Position numbers and translations under genes: made by a program. Of a DNA stretch of 64,000 bases, positions 45,741-54,660 are shown piece after piece (the first letter of the stretch is position 1; each line of letters begins with the position of its first letter). This DNA comes from an uncultured Polaribacter sp. (GTDB lineage Bacteria; Bacteroidota; Bacteroidia; Flavobacteriales; Flavobacteriaceae). The stretch is taken from the NCBI RefSeq assembly GCF_947503875.1, contig NZ_CANNFH010000003.1, positions 186,001 through 250,000 of the forward strand, read 5' to 3'. The notes below the pieces were generated by a model. It had not been told where the DNA came from and did not search any database. It worked only from the letters and a program-made list of their open reading frames with translations.

Positions 45741-48458
45741 TTATTTCAAGGAGTTTAAACTCCCATTAATCGTTTCTATTTTGGCAAGTGTATCTGCCTC
45801 TTTTTTACGTTCTAATGTAATTACTTGTTCTGGCGCATTTGCCACAAAGCGTTCATTAGACAACTTTTTCTGAATACCCATTAAAAAGCCTTGTGCCCTT
45901 TTTAACTCTCCAGAAAGCTTTTCTATTTCTGCTTCAACATCTATATTTTCAATAGAAACTGGCACAAAATACTCATTAGACTTTACCCTAAAAGAAGCAC
46001 CATCTACCTTTTCTTTTACAACATTAATTGTAGCTGTATTTGTTAATTTCTGAATTACAGCATCAAATTGTTTGGTATTGTTTTCATTATCAATAACAAA
46101 TAATTCTACTGCATCTTTAAAAGAGATGTTTTTATCTTTTCTAATGGTTCTAATTCCAGAAATTACTCCAGTTGCAAATTCAAAATTGGTTATAATTGCT
46201 GAATCAAAATCTTGAACCACAGGATATTTTGCTATTATTAAAGCTTCTTCTGCTGTTCTGTCTGAAATGTATTGCCAAATTTCTTCCGTTAAAAACGGCA
46301 TAAATGGGTGCAACACTTTTAAATTGTTTTCTAAAACTTCAATAATAGCATCAAACGTAGTTTTGTCTATTGGTTGCTGATATGCAGGCTTTACAATTTC
46401 TAATAACCAAGATGAAAAATCATCATTAATTAACTTATAAATTGCCATTAACGCATCAGAAAGTCTGTATTTAGAGTAATGATCTTCTATTTCTGCAAGT
46501 GTTTTTTGAAACTTTGCTTCATACCACTCTAAACCAATTTTAGAAGTTTCTGGTTGTGCTATACTTTCAGCTACTTCCCAACCTTTTATCAAACGGAAAG
46601 CATTCCAAATTTTATTTGCAAAACCTTTACCTTGCTGACATAAATCTTCATCAAACAAAATATCGTTTCCTGCAGGTGCACTTAATAACAAACCAACTCT
46701 AACACCATCTGCACCAAATTCTCTAATTAATTTTAACGCATCTGGAGAATTACCTAAAGACTTAGACATTTTACGGCGTTGTTTATCTCTAACTAAACCT
46801 GTTAAATATACGTTTTCAAAAGGTTTTGCATCTTTATATTCATAACCTGCAACAATCATACGTGCTACCCAGAAAAATAAAATATCTGGTCCTGTAACTA
46901 AATCATTTGTTGGGTAATAGTATTTAATTTCTTCGTTTTCAGGATTTCTAATTCCGTCAAAAACAGACATTGGCCACAACCAAGAAGAGAACCAGGTGTC
47001 TAATGCGTCTTCATCTTGTTTAAGGTTTTTGGTTGTTAGTTGTTGGTTGTTGGTCTTGTCTTTCGCAAGCTCAAGAGCTTTTTCAATATTCTCTGCAACT
47101 ACAAAATCTTCTTTTCCATCACCATAGAAATAAGCAGGTATTTGTTGTCCCCACCAAAGTTGACGAGAAATATTCCAATCGCGCACATTTTCCATCCAGT
47201 GGCGGTAAGTATTTTCGAATTTTTTAGGCACTAAATTAATTTCAGTATCATCACCCAAAACTGCATCTATAGCTGGTTTTGCTAATTTTTCCATCTTCAA
47301 AAACCATTGATCTGATAATCTTGGCTCTATAACTGCTTTTGTTCTTTCTGATGTCCCAACTTTATTAGTATGAACTTCCGTTTTTACTAAAATCCCTTTT
47401 TCATCAAGTTCTTTTGCAATTTCTTTACGAACCACAAAACGATCTTTTCCTTGGTAATGCAAACCAAAAGAGTTTAAAGAAGCATCATCATTAAAAATAT
47501 CAATTACTTCTAAATTGTGTTTGTCTCCTAAATTCTTATCATTTTCATCATGTGCAGGCGTTACTTTTAAACAACCTGTACCAAATTCTAAATCAACATA
47601 TTCATCTTCAATAATAGGAATAACTCTATTAGATAAAGGCACAACTGCTTTTTTACCTTTTAAATGTGTAAAACGCTCATCATTGGGATTGATACAAATT
47701 GCAGTATCTCCAAAAATAGTTTCCGGACGCGTTGTTGCAATAATCAAGAATTCTGAATCCTCCCCTAACCCCTCCAAAGGAAGGGAATTCTTACTGTTGT
47801 GGTTTTCCTCATTTGCTCCCTTTCCTTTGGAAAGGGTTGGGGATAGGATTTTATACTTTAAGTAATACAGATTCCCCTGTCTTTCTTCATGAATAACTTC
47901 TTCATCAGAAAGTGTGGTTTTAGCTTCAGGGTCCCAGTTTACCATTCTGTAACCTCTATAAATTAAACCTTTGTTGTATAAATCAACAAAAACTTTAATT
48001 ACAGATTCAGACATTTCTGGATCCATTGTAAAGGCAGTTCTTTCCCAATCGCATGAAGCACCTAACTTTTTTAATTGTTCTAAAATAATACCTCCATACT
48101 CATCTTTCCAATCAAAAGCGTGTTGCAAAAACTCTTCTCTTGTTAAATCGCTTTTTTTAATTCCTTGCTCTTTTAATTTGGCAACCACTTTAGCCTCTGT
48201 AGCAATAGAGGCATGATCTGTACCAGGAACCCAACAAGCATTTTTACCTAATAATCTTGCTTTTCTTATTAAAACATCTTGAATGGTGTTGTTTAACATA
48301 TGCCCCATATGTAAAACCCCAGTTACATTTGGTGGAGGAATTACTATAGTATAAGGTTCTCTTTCATCTGGCGTCGAATGGAAATAATCGTTCTTCATCC
48401 AGTAATCGTACCATTTATCTTCTACTTTACTAGCATCATATTTAGATGGAATTGTCAT
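45741..48458 (-). CDS. valS: Valyl-tRNA synthetase with inserted palindromic element
   Basis: It charges tRNA-Val. It has 905 residues with the class I motifs HMGHM (50-54, the HIGH box) and KMSKS (563-567), editing-domain [11 protein letters not shown] (241-251) and a C-terminal coiled coil. Residues about 205-233 ([20 protein letters not shown]...) are an extra segment between KYKI and [12 protein letters not shown], encoded by a 93-bp inverted repeat at 47757-47849. The frame is kept, and the insert sits at the edge of the editing domain. The rest is a normal ValRS. Confidence 0.97.
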   Translation of the reverse strand: MTIPSKYDASKVEDKWYDYWMKNDYFHSTPDEREPYTIVIPPPNVTGVLHMGHMLNNTIQDVLIRKARLLGKNACWVPGTDHASIATEAKVVAKLKEQGIKKSDLTREEFLQHAFDWKDEYGGIILEQLKKLGASCDWERTAFTMDPEMSESVIKVFVDLYNKGLIYRGYRMVNWDPEAKTTLSDEEVIHEERQGNLYYLKYKILSPTLSKGKGANEENHNSKNSLPLEGLGEDSEFLIIATTRPETIFGDTAICINPNDERFTHLKGKKAVVPLSNRVIPIIEDEYVDLEFGTGCLKVTPAHDENDKNLGDKHNLEVIDIFNDDASLNSFGLHYQGKDRFVVRKEIAKELDEKGILVKTEVHTNKVGTSERTKAVIEPRLSDQWFLKMEKLAKPAIDAVLGDDTEINLVPKKFENTYRHWMENVRDWNISRQLWWGQQIPAYFYGDGKEDFVVAENIEKALELAKDKTNNQQLTTKNLKQDEDALDTWFSSWLWPMSVFDGIRNPENEEIKYYYPTNDLVTGPDILFFWVARMIVAGYEYKDAKPFENVYLTGLVRDKQRRKMSKSLGNSPDALKLIREFGADGVRVGLLLSAPAGNDILFDEDLCQQGKGFANKIWNAFRLIKGWEVAESIAQPETSKIGLEWYEAKFQKTLAEIEDHYSKYRLSDALMAIYKLINDDFSSWLLEIVKPAYQQPIDKTTFDAIIEVLENNLKVLHPFMPFLTEEIWQYISDRTAEEALIIAKYPVVQDFDSAIITNFEFATGVISGIRTIRKDKNISFKDAVELFVIDNENNTKQFDAVIQKLTNTATINVVKEKVDGASFRVKSNEYFVPVSIENIDVEAEIEKLSGELKRAQGFLMGIQKKLSNERFVANAPEQVITLERKKEADTLAKIETINGSLNSLK
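47757..47849. repeat. Palindromic repeat inside valS
   Basis: 93 bp (31 codons). The two arms of about 33 bp (from 47757 and ending at 47849) are imperfect inverted copies, each with its own smaller hairpin around CCAAAGG. The encoded peptide has no counterpart in typical ValRS proteins. A related half copy lies at 57007. Confidence 0.85.
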
Positions 48459-48582
48459 ACTTTGGTATCCTTTTTGATATTTATTTTACAAAAATACAAT
48501 TATCTGAATTTGTAGAGAAAATTAGTAGTTGATTTTTTAAAACAAATAAATAACATTATTTTTACACCAAATATTTAGTCTT

Positions 48583-48987
48583 ATGAAGATTTTAAGCACA
48601 CTGTTAGTACTTTTTTTAATTTCGTTTACTGTAAATGCACAAGAATTTAAGTTTGAAAAAGAAACCATAAATTATGGTAAAATAGCAAAAGGCGCAGATG
48701 GTCAAAGAACTTTTGTTTTTACAAACATAGGTGATGCTCCTTTAGTAATTACAAGTATAAAATCTTCTTGTGGTTGTACTGTGCCTAAAAAGCCAGAAGA
48801 ACCAATAATGCCAGGAGAAAAAGGAGAAATTAAAGTTTCTTACGATACCAATAGAATTGGCGGTTTTTCTAAGCAAATAACAATTATGTCTAATGCAAAA
48901 CAGCCTAGAAAAATGATAAAAATAAGAGGTTTTGTAAATAAAGAAATTACATTAGAGAAAGAGAAAAGTATGCTTTCTGATAATTAA
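48583..48987 (+). CDS. DUF1573 exported protein
   Basis: A 134-residue exported protein with signal peptide (MKILSTLLVLFLISFTVNAQ) and one DUF1573 domain (about 22-120) with the SSCGCTVPKKPEEPIMPGEKG segment. Paralogue of the lipoprotein at 4341, but without a lipobox, so probably soluble in the periplasm. The stop overlaps that of the convergent protease gene. Confidence 0.88.
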   Translation: MKILSTLLVLFLISFTVNAQEFKFEKETINYGKIAKGADGQRTFVFTNIGDAPLVITSIKSSCGCTVPKKPEEPIMPGEKGEIKVSYDTNRIGGFSKQITIMSNAKQPRKMIKIRGFVNKEITLEKEKSMLSDN

Positions 48988-50327
48988 ATTCTTTTTTCTA
49001 AACGAAAACTTACTTTTTCATACGCTCCATTTCTGTCTATTAAAAGTTTTATCTTTTTGTTGTTTCTTTGTTGAAACTTACCAACAATTTCTGTTAATTT
49101 TAAATCGTAAGTGTTGGTGCCATTAATTTTTAGTATAATATCACCAGGCTGCACTCCAGCTTTATGTCCTGGAGAACCTCTAAGCACTGTTTTTACTTTA
49201 TAAGAAGACTTAAAGTTAAAGGTATACCTTGTAATTAAAGAGATTCTATCATTCTTGCCTTTTCCTTCAGTTCCGTAGCCATTTGAGGCTGCTTGGTATT
49301 TTCTTTCTTTTACCAATTGTTTACCATTATACACAACTTCTAAACCGCTCATATTATAGTTAAACCCTTTAGTAAAAGAACCATTCTTTTTTAGCATTAT
49401 TTTTTGATTTCTATAATCTAACCAAATCTTAAAACGCTTTAAAATATTACCTCCAATACTGCCATTTCTAGCTTTAAAACTTCTTGCATTTTTACTGGTA
49501 ACAGTATCTAAAAAAGAAATTGTTGGTTTTAAAAGCGTAAAATTACCAACTTTTAATTTTGGTATTCTACTTCTATTTCCATAAATAGTACCACTTAAAC
49601 CTTCACCCAAAATATCTTTAAAAAATAGTATTGGTGTTTTTATATTTGGTTTACTGTGTTCAAAAAGCCACAAAGCATCACTACCACCAGAATCAATTAG
49701 CATTTTTACCTTAGTTAATTTGGTGCCAATAGTATCTAACTGCACATCTACATTTATATATGGCTTTTTCCTATGCATTTGTAAGCGTAAAATTTCACAT
49801 TTTCTACATTTTTTTAGTTGATAATCTTTGGAACTATAAAATGTTAACTTTTTAGATTTATAATTAATTTTCACCACAAAATCTCTTAATAAATTGTAGC
49901 CAATAATACCATGAATGGTAACTCCCATTTTGCTAGATAAATCAAAATAATCTTTTAAAATAACATAAACAGCTTCATTATAACTTACAATACCTTTAAG
50001 TTTTAATATATTTTTAGTAGAAAGAATTGCATCTACAGCTTCTCCAGTACCTAAACCTCTTAGTTCAATTTTTTCTGTATTTAGTAAGGCAATGCTATCA
50101 TTTTGAGCTAAATCAAAAATTATGGTTTTGTTTACGCCAGAATCTAAAATAAAAGACAATTTTTTACCATTAATTTCTAAGGGAATAACAATTAAGTTAT
50201 TAATCAACTTGAAAGAAACGGTTTCTTTAGCATTCTTTTCATTTAAAAAATTAAAACTATTTTGAGCAGATATTTGCAGACAAATACAAAAAAATAGCAA
50301 GAAAATAAGCAGTTGTTTTTTATTCAA
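48984..50327 (-). CDS. Retropepsin-like aspartyl protease with PDZ domain
   Basis: A 447-residue exported protein. It has a signal peptide (MNKKQLLIFLLFFCICLQISAQ) and two retropepsin-like half domains with active-site Asp62 (ILDSGVNKT) and Asp212 (LIDSGGSD), then a C-terminal PDZ domain at about 365-440 (GSPGHKAGVQPGDIILKINGT). Both aspartates in one chain suggest a monomeric protease in the envelope. The start codon is TTG. The substrate is unknown. It is a single gene, divergent from the aminotransferase. Confidence 0.88.
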   Translation of the reverse strand: MNKKQLLIFLLFFCICLQISAQNSFNFLNEKNAKETVSFKLINNLIVIPLEINGKKLSFILDSGVNKTIIFDLAQNDSIALLNTEKIELRGLGTGEAVDAILSTKNILKLKGIVSYNEAVYVILKDYFDLSSKMGVTIHGIIGYNLLRDFVVKINYKSKKLTFYSSKDYQLKKCRKCEILRLQMHRKKPYINVDVQLDTIGTKLTKVKMLIDSGGSDALWLFEHSKPNIKTPILFFKDILGEGLSGTIYGNRSRIPKLKVGNFTLLKPTISFLDTVTSKNARSFKARNGSIGGNILKRFKIWLDYRNQKIMLKKNGSFTKGFNYNMSGLEVVYNGKQLVKERKYQAASNGYGTEGKGKNDRISLITRYTFNFKSSYKVKTVLRGSPGHKAGVQPGDIILKINGTNTYDLKLTEIVGKFQQRNNKKIKLLIDRNGAYEKVSFRLEKRI

Positions 50328-50479
50328 TTGTTTTGGTGTATTATAACAAATAAAAGTACGACTATTGCTTTTAATTATTTTCTCTTTTACAAAACTTTAA
50401 CCTTTAAAGATTTAGAATAATACCACCAAAACTAAAATTATTTTCGGAACTTTGTTGCGAAATAAAAAATACTCATTTT

Positions 50480-51670
50480 ATGCCAACTATATCACAAAAA
50501 GGGCTATTAATGCCAGAATCTCCAATAAGAAAACTAGTTCCTTTTGCAGAAGATGCTAAAAAAAGAGGAGTACATGTTTTTCACTTAAACATTGGTCAGC
50601 CAGACATTAAAACACCAAAAGTTGCTTTAGATGCCGTAAAAAATAATAACATAGAAACATTATCTTACGCCCGCTCTGAAGGATCTGAAATTTACAGAAC
50701 AAAGTTGGCAAAGTATTATGTAAAAAATAATATAAACGTTTCTGCAGATAATATAGTGGTAACCACGGGTGGTTCAGAAGCATTACTGTTTACCATTGGT
50801 AGTATTACAGATCCTGGAGACGAAATTATAATTCCAGAGCCTTTTTATGCCAATTATAATGGCTTTTCTACAGCATCTGGTGTAAAAGTAGTGCCTGTAA
50901 TTTCTAAAATTGAAGATAATTTTGCATTACCAAAAATTGAAGATTTTGAAAAATTAATTACAAGTAACACCAAAGCAATTTTAATTTGTAACCCAGGAAA
51001 CCCAACAGGTTATTTATATTCTGAAGAAGAATTAGAAAAACTAAAAGCCATTGTTTTAAAACATGATTTATATTTAATTGCAGATGAAGTCTACAGAGAA
51101 TTTGCCTATAATGGTTTGCAACACAAATCAGTTTTATCTGTTGATGGTTTAGAGGATAATGCAATTGTTATAGATTCTGTCTCTAAAAGATACAGCATGT
51201 GTGGTGCAAGAATTGGTTGTATTGTATCTAAAAATGATTCGTTTAGAAACACTGCTGTAAAATTTGCACAAGCAAGATTAAGTCCGCCAACTTATGCGTT
51301 AATGGCAAGTGAAGCCGCTTTAGACACACCACAATCTTATTTTGATGATGTTATAAATGAATATGTAGAAAGACGTGATACTTTAATTAACGAATTAGAA
51401 AAAATTGACGGTATAAAAGTTGCCAAGCCAAAAGGAGCTTTTTATTGTGTAGCAGAATTACCCGTAAAAGACACAGACCATTTTGCACAATGGCTCTTAG
51501 AGGATTTTAATCATAATAACGAAACAGTTATGGTAGCTCCTGCAAGTGGTTTTTATTCTACCCAAGGAGAAGGAAAAAACCAGATAAGAATGGCTTATGT
51601 TTTAAATAAAGAAGAACTTATAAAATCTGCTTTAATTTTAAAGGAAGCTTTACAACAATACAAAGGTTAA
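50480..51670 (+). CDS. Class I/II aminotransferase
   Basis: A 396-residue PLP-dependent aminotransferase of the aspartate aminotransferase type. Landmarks are the N-terminal HLNIGQPDIKTPK, NPGNPTGYLYSEEEL, the pyridine-binding ADEVYREF and the PLP lysine in DSVSKRYSMCGARIG. The substrate is not certain; aspartate or aromatic acids are typical. The murB start directly follows its stop. Confidence 0.92.
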   Translation: MPTISQKGLLMPESPIRKLVPFAEDAKKRGVHVFHLNIGQPDIKTPKVALDAVKNNNIETLSYARSEGSEIYRTKLAKYYVKNNINVSADNIVVTTGGSEALLFTIGSITDPGDEIIIPEPFYANYNGFSTASGVKVVPVISKIEDNFALPKIEDFEKLITSNTKAILICNPGNPTGYLYSEEELEKLKAIVLKHDLYLIADEVYREFAYNGLQHKSVLSVDGLEDNAIVIDSVSKRYSMCGARIGCIVSKNDSFRNTAVKFAQARLSPPTYALMASEAALDTPQSYFDDVINEYVERRDTLINELEKIDGIKVAKPKGAFYCVAELPVKDTDHFAQWLLEDFNHNNETVMVAPASGFYSTQGEGKNQIRMAYVLNKEELIKSALILKEALQQYKG

Positions 51671-52681
51671 TTGAAAATTCAACAAAACATATCTTTAAAA
51701 AATTACAACACTTTTGGCATAGAAGTATTTGCCAAACGATTTGTAAGCATAAATGCTGTTTATAATTTACAACAGCTTTTGCAAATAGAGAAAGACCTTT
51801 TTTTAATTTCTGGTGGAAGCAATATGCTACTTACCAAAGACATTGAAAAATTAGTAGTACATATAGATGTTAAAGGAATTTCTATTGACAATGAAAATAA
51901 AGATGACGTCTTTTTAACTGTAAATGCTGGCGAAAATTGGCACGATTTTGTGTTATGGTGTGTTGCTAATAATTATGGTGGAATAGAAAATCTATCTTTA
52001 ATACCTGGCAATGTTGGTACTTGCCCAATACAAAATATTGGTGCTTATGGTGTAGAAGTTAAAGATACTATTACAAAAGTAGAAGCTATAGCTATTAAAA
52101 CCGGTAAATTGGTAACCTTTTCTAATAAAGAATGCCAATTTGGTTATAGAAATTCAATTTTTAAAAATGAAGAAAAAGGCAAATATATAATTACCTCAGT
52201 TAGTTTTAAATTAACTAAGCGTAACCACAACTTAAACACTTCTTATGGTGCAATAGAAAGTGAACTGTCTTCAAAAAATAGTAAAAATCCTACTTTAAAA
52301 GATATTTCTAACGCAGTTATTGCCATTAGAAAATCTAAACTACCAGACCCAAAAGAAATAGGAAATAGCGGTAGTTTTTTTAAAAACCCTGTCATTACAA
52401 AATCGCTTTTTTTAGAAATTCAAAAAGAATATCCAAACATACCAAGTTATCCTGTTTCAGCCACAGCTATTAAAGTTCCTGCTGGTTGGTTGATTGAACA
52501 GGCTGGTTTTAAAGGAAAACGCTTTGGCAATTATGGTGTGCATGAAAAACAAGCCTTAGTTTTAGTAAATTATGGTAATGCTACAGGAACAGAAATTTAT
52601 CAACTTGCCAAAAAAATACAAGCTACAATTTTAGATCAATTTAATATTACCCTAGAAATTGAAGTAAACGTAATCTGCTAG
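51671..52681 (+). CDS. murB: UDP-N-acetylenolpyruvoylglucosamine reductase
   Basis: An FAD enzyme that makes UDP-N-acetylmuramate for peptidoglycan. It has 336 residues and starts with TTG directly after the aminotransferase stop, so the two are translated from one transcript. Motifs are NYNTFGIEV near the start, ISGGSNMLL, IPGNVGTCPIQNIGAYGVE, YRNSIFK, and the catalytic region GNSGSFFKNP, with a type I C-terminus (YGVHEKQALVLVNYGNATG). Confidence 0.97.
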   Translation: MKIQQNISLKNYNTFGIEVFAKRFVSINAVYNLQQLLQIEKDLFLISGGSNMLLTKDIEKLVVHIDVKGISIDNENKDDVFLTVNAGENWHDFVLWCVANNYGGIENLSLIPGNVGTCPIQNIGAYGVEVKDTITKVEAIAIKTGKLVTFSNKECQFGYRNSIFKNEEKGKYIITSVSFKLTKRNHNLNTSYGAIESELSSKNSKNPTLKDISNAVIAIRKSKLPDPKEIGNSGSFFKNPVITKSLFLEIQKEYPNIPSYPVSATAIKVPAGWLIEQAGFKGKRFGNYGVHEKQALVLVNYGNATGTEIYQLAKKIQATILDQFNITLEIEVNVIC

Positions 52682-52699
52682 AGTAAATGTTTGCTATAA

Positions 52700-52726
52700 T
52701 TTTAAGATAATTTTTTAATCTTAAAA
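52700..52726 (+). terminator. AT-rich hairpin after murB
   Basis: A 9-bp A/T-rich stem (52700-52708 with 52718-52726) and a 9-nt T-rich loop, 19 bp after the murB stop. A weak terminator at best. Confidence 0.35.
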
Positions 52727-52737
52727 CTTAGAAATTG

Positions 52738-52745
52738 TATCTTTG
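52738..52745 (+). promoter_or_regulatory. -7 box before the Cys-rich protein gene
   Basis: TATCTTTG, a clean match to TAnnTTTG, 17 bp upstream of the ATG at 52763. It also argues against the GTG at 52745 as a start. No clear -33 element. Confidence 0.5.
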
Positions 52746-52762
52746 TGCTAGAATTATTAATT

Positions 52763-52966
52763 ATGAAATTATTACTACTTACTTTAGGTTTATTAGGTTT
52801 AGGTGTTGCAGGAATTGCAATAAAACTTTGGGCAAAAAAAGACGGTAAATTTGCCGGTACTTGTGCAAGTCAGAACCCAATGTTAAATAAAGATGGAGAA
52901 AATTGTGGTTTTTGTGGTAAAACACCAGAAGAATACGCTACTTGCTCAGAGCCACAACATAATTAA
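52763..52966 (+). CDS. Small membrane-anchored Cys-rich protein
   Basis: 67 residues from the ATG at 52763. A hydrophobic N-terminus (MKLLLLTLGLLGLGVAGIAI) is followed by a short hydrophilic domain with four cysteines: C-x(13)-C-x(2)-C-x(9)-C, including NCGFCGKTPEEYATC. This could bind zinc or an iron-sulfur cluster, or form disulfides if outside the cell. The function is unknown. It is 13 bp from the glycosyltransferase gene and likely co-transcribed with it. Confidence 0.75.
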   Translation: MKLLLLTLGLLGLGVAGIAIKLWAKKDGKFAGTCASQNPMLNKDGENCGFCGKTPEEYATCSEPQHN

Positions 52967-52979
52967 TAGTTTTTCTTAA

Positions 52980-54083
52980 ATGATTTTATCTGTACTTTTC
53001 TACAGTTTTGTAGTAGTTGCAGGCGTTCAAATAATTTATTACCTTACTTTTACTTCTTTTTTATTTTCTAATAAAAAAGAAAAAAAGGAACACCTAGAGC
53101 TACCTATCTCTGTAATTATTTGTGCCAAAAATGAAGCAAATAATCTTAAAAAATTTATTCCATCTATACTTAATCAGCACTACAACAATTATGAAATTGT
53201 TTTAATTAACGACGCCTCTTCTGATAATACTGCATCAGTAATGCAAGGTTTTAAGAATAGCCACCCAAAGATTAAACTTATAAATGTTGAAAATACAGAA
53301 GCCTTTTGGGGAAATAAAAAATATGCGCTTACTTTAGGTATTAAAACGGCATCTTATGAGCATTTGTTGTTTACAGATGCAGATTGTAAACCTGTTTCTA
53401 AATATTGGATTTCAGAGATGAGTGCTAAATTTTCTGACAAAAAATCCATTATTTTAGGCTATGGAAAATATAAAAAAGCCAAAGGCTGGGTTAACCTTTT
53501 TGTGAGATACGAAACCTTATTAACTGCTGTGCAATACTTTAGTTATGCAAAATTAGGAAATCCTTACATGGGTGTTGGCAGAAATTTAGCCTATACAAAA
53601 ACCGATTTTTTTAAAGTAAAAGGTTTTATAAATCACATTAAAATAAAATCTGGTGATGATGATTTATTTATACAAGATGCAGCTAACAAAGAAAATACAA
53701 CTATTTGCTTGCACGAAAATAGTTTTACAGAATCCTTAGCACCAAAATCTTTTACAGATTGGTTTCAGCAAAAAAGAAGGCATATTTCTACAGCACCACA
53801 TTATAAAACCGAACACAAGCTATTACTTGGCTTATTTTTTAGCAGTAAAGCGTTGTTTATAATATTAGCTATTTTATTGTTTTTTCTCTGTTCTTGGCAA
53901 ATAATTTTACCACTAGTAATTGTATATTACTTAATACAGTTTTTAGTAATAGGTTTTGCTGCAAAAAAGCTAAAAGAAACTCAAATTATTTACTTTTTAC
54001 CATTTTTAGAAATTGGTTTAATATTCTTTCATTTTAGTATCTTTAGCATTAATTTGACTTCAAAGCCCAATCATTGGAAATAG
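52980..54083 (+). CDS. Family 2 glycosyltransferase
   Basis: A 367-residue membrane-associated glycosyltransferase. Membrane segments lie near both ends (about 3-25; 270-300, 308-330 and 335-357), and the GT-A domain between has VIICAKNEANNL, INDASSDN, the metal-binding FTDADCKP and the acceptor-side motif QQKRRH (Q/RxxRW-like). It probably elongates a lipid-linked or membrane polysaccharide. The last 10 bp overlap the sigma factor gene. Confidence 0.9.
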   Translation: MILSVLFYSFVVVAGVQIIYYLTFTSFLFSNKKEKKEHLELPISVIICAKNEANNLKKFIPSILNQHYNNYEIVLINDASSDNTASVMQGFKNSHPKIKLINVENTEAFWGNKKYALTLGIKTASYEHLLFTDADCKPVSKYWISEMSAKFSDKKSIILGYGKYKKAKGWVNLFVRYETLLTAVQYFSYAKLGNPYMGVGRNLAYTKTDFFKVKGFINHIKIKSGDDDLFIQDAANKENTTICLHENSFTESLAPKSFTDWFQQKRRHISTAPHYKTEHKLLLGLFFSSKALFIILAILLFFLCSWQIILPLVIVYYLIQFLVIGFAAKKLKETQIIYFLPFLEIGLIFFHFSIFSINLTSKPNHWK

Positions 54084-54646
54084 ACAAAAAAAAGTTACAA
54101 GAAAACATTGTAAAAGCTAAAAACGGTAATCAAGTTGCGTTTCGTTTTTTACTGAACTCTTTTTGGGGAACTGTTTATGGCTATCAGCTTAAAAGAACTG
54201 GAAGTGAAAATGAAACAGAAGATATTACCATACAAACATTTTCTAAGGCTTTTGATAAAATAAATACTTTTGACGAAAAATACGCTTTTAAAACTTGGTT
54301 AATTGCCATTTCTAAAAATGTACATATTGATTTGTTACGTAAAAAAAAGAGTTCCATTGCTTTTGAGACAAGCAAAGAACAAGAGGAAAAAGTACTATTA
54401 ATACCTGACGAAAACCCAACACCTGAAGACAAAATAATTAGAGAACAAAACTTAGCAAAATTGCTAAGAGATATTAAAAAACTAAAACCAAAGTACCAAG
54501 AAGTTATTCAATTGCGTTATTTTCAAGAGTTAAGCTATAAAGAAATTGCAGAAGAAATTAATGAACCTATGAATAATGTTAAAGTAAAATTACTTCGTGC
54601 TAAAAAATTACTTTCAGAAATTATTAAAAAAAACGATAAGCACTAA
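54074..54646 (+). CDS. ECF-type sigma factor
   Basis: A 190-residue RNA polymerase sigma factor of the ECF group. Region 2 includes ENETEDITIQTFSKAFDKINTF and KTWLIAISKNVHIDLLRKKK; region 4 includes LKPKYQEVIQLRYFQELSYKEIAEE. The TTG start lies inside the end of the glycosyltransferase gene, so translation is probably coupled. No anti-sigma gene is adjacent; an NRAMP-related gene follows after 14 bp. Confidence 0.93.
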   Translation: MEIDKKKLQENIVKAKNGNQVAFRFLLNSFWGTVYGYQLKRTGSENETEDITIQTFSKAFDKINTFDEKYAFKTWLIAISKNVHIDLLRKKKSSIAFETSKEQEEKVLLIPDENPTPEDKIIREQNLAKLLRDIKKLKPKYQEVIQLRYFQELSYKEIAEEINEPMNNVKVKLLRAKKLLSEIIKKNDKH

Positions 54647-54660
54647 CCCAACTTGTTATA

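Noticed and set aside
47020..47075. TTG-rich stretch in valS (peptide [12 protein letters not shown]) as another repeat insertion
   Set aside because: It is low complexity, but the peptide length fits the normal ValRS loop before [15 protein letters not shown], so no insertion is needed to explain it.
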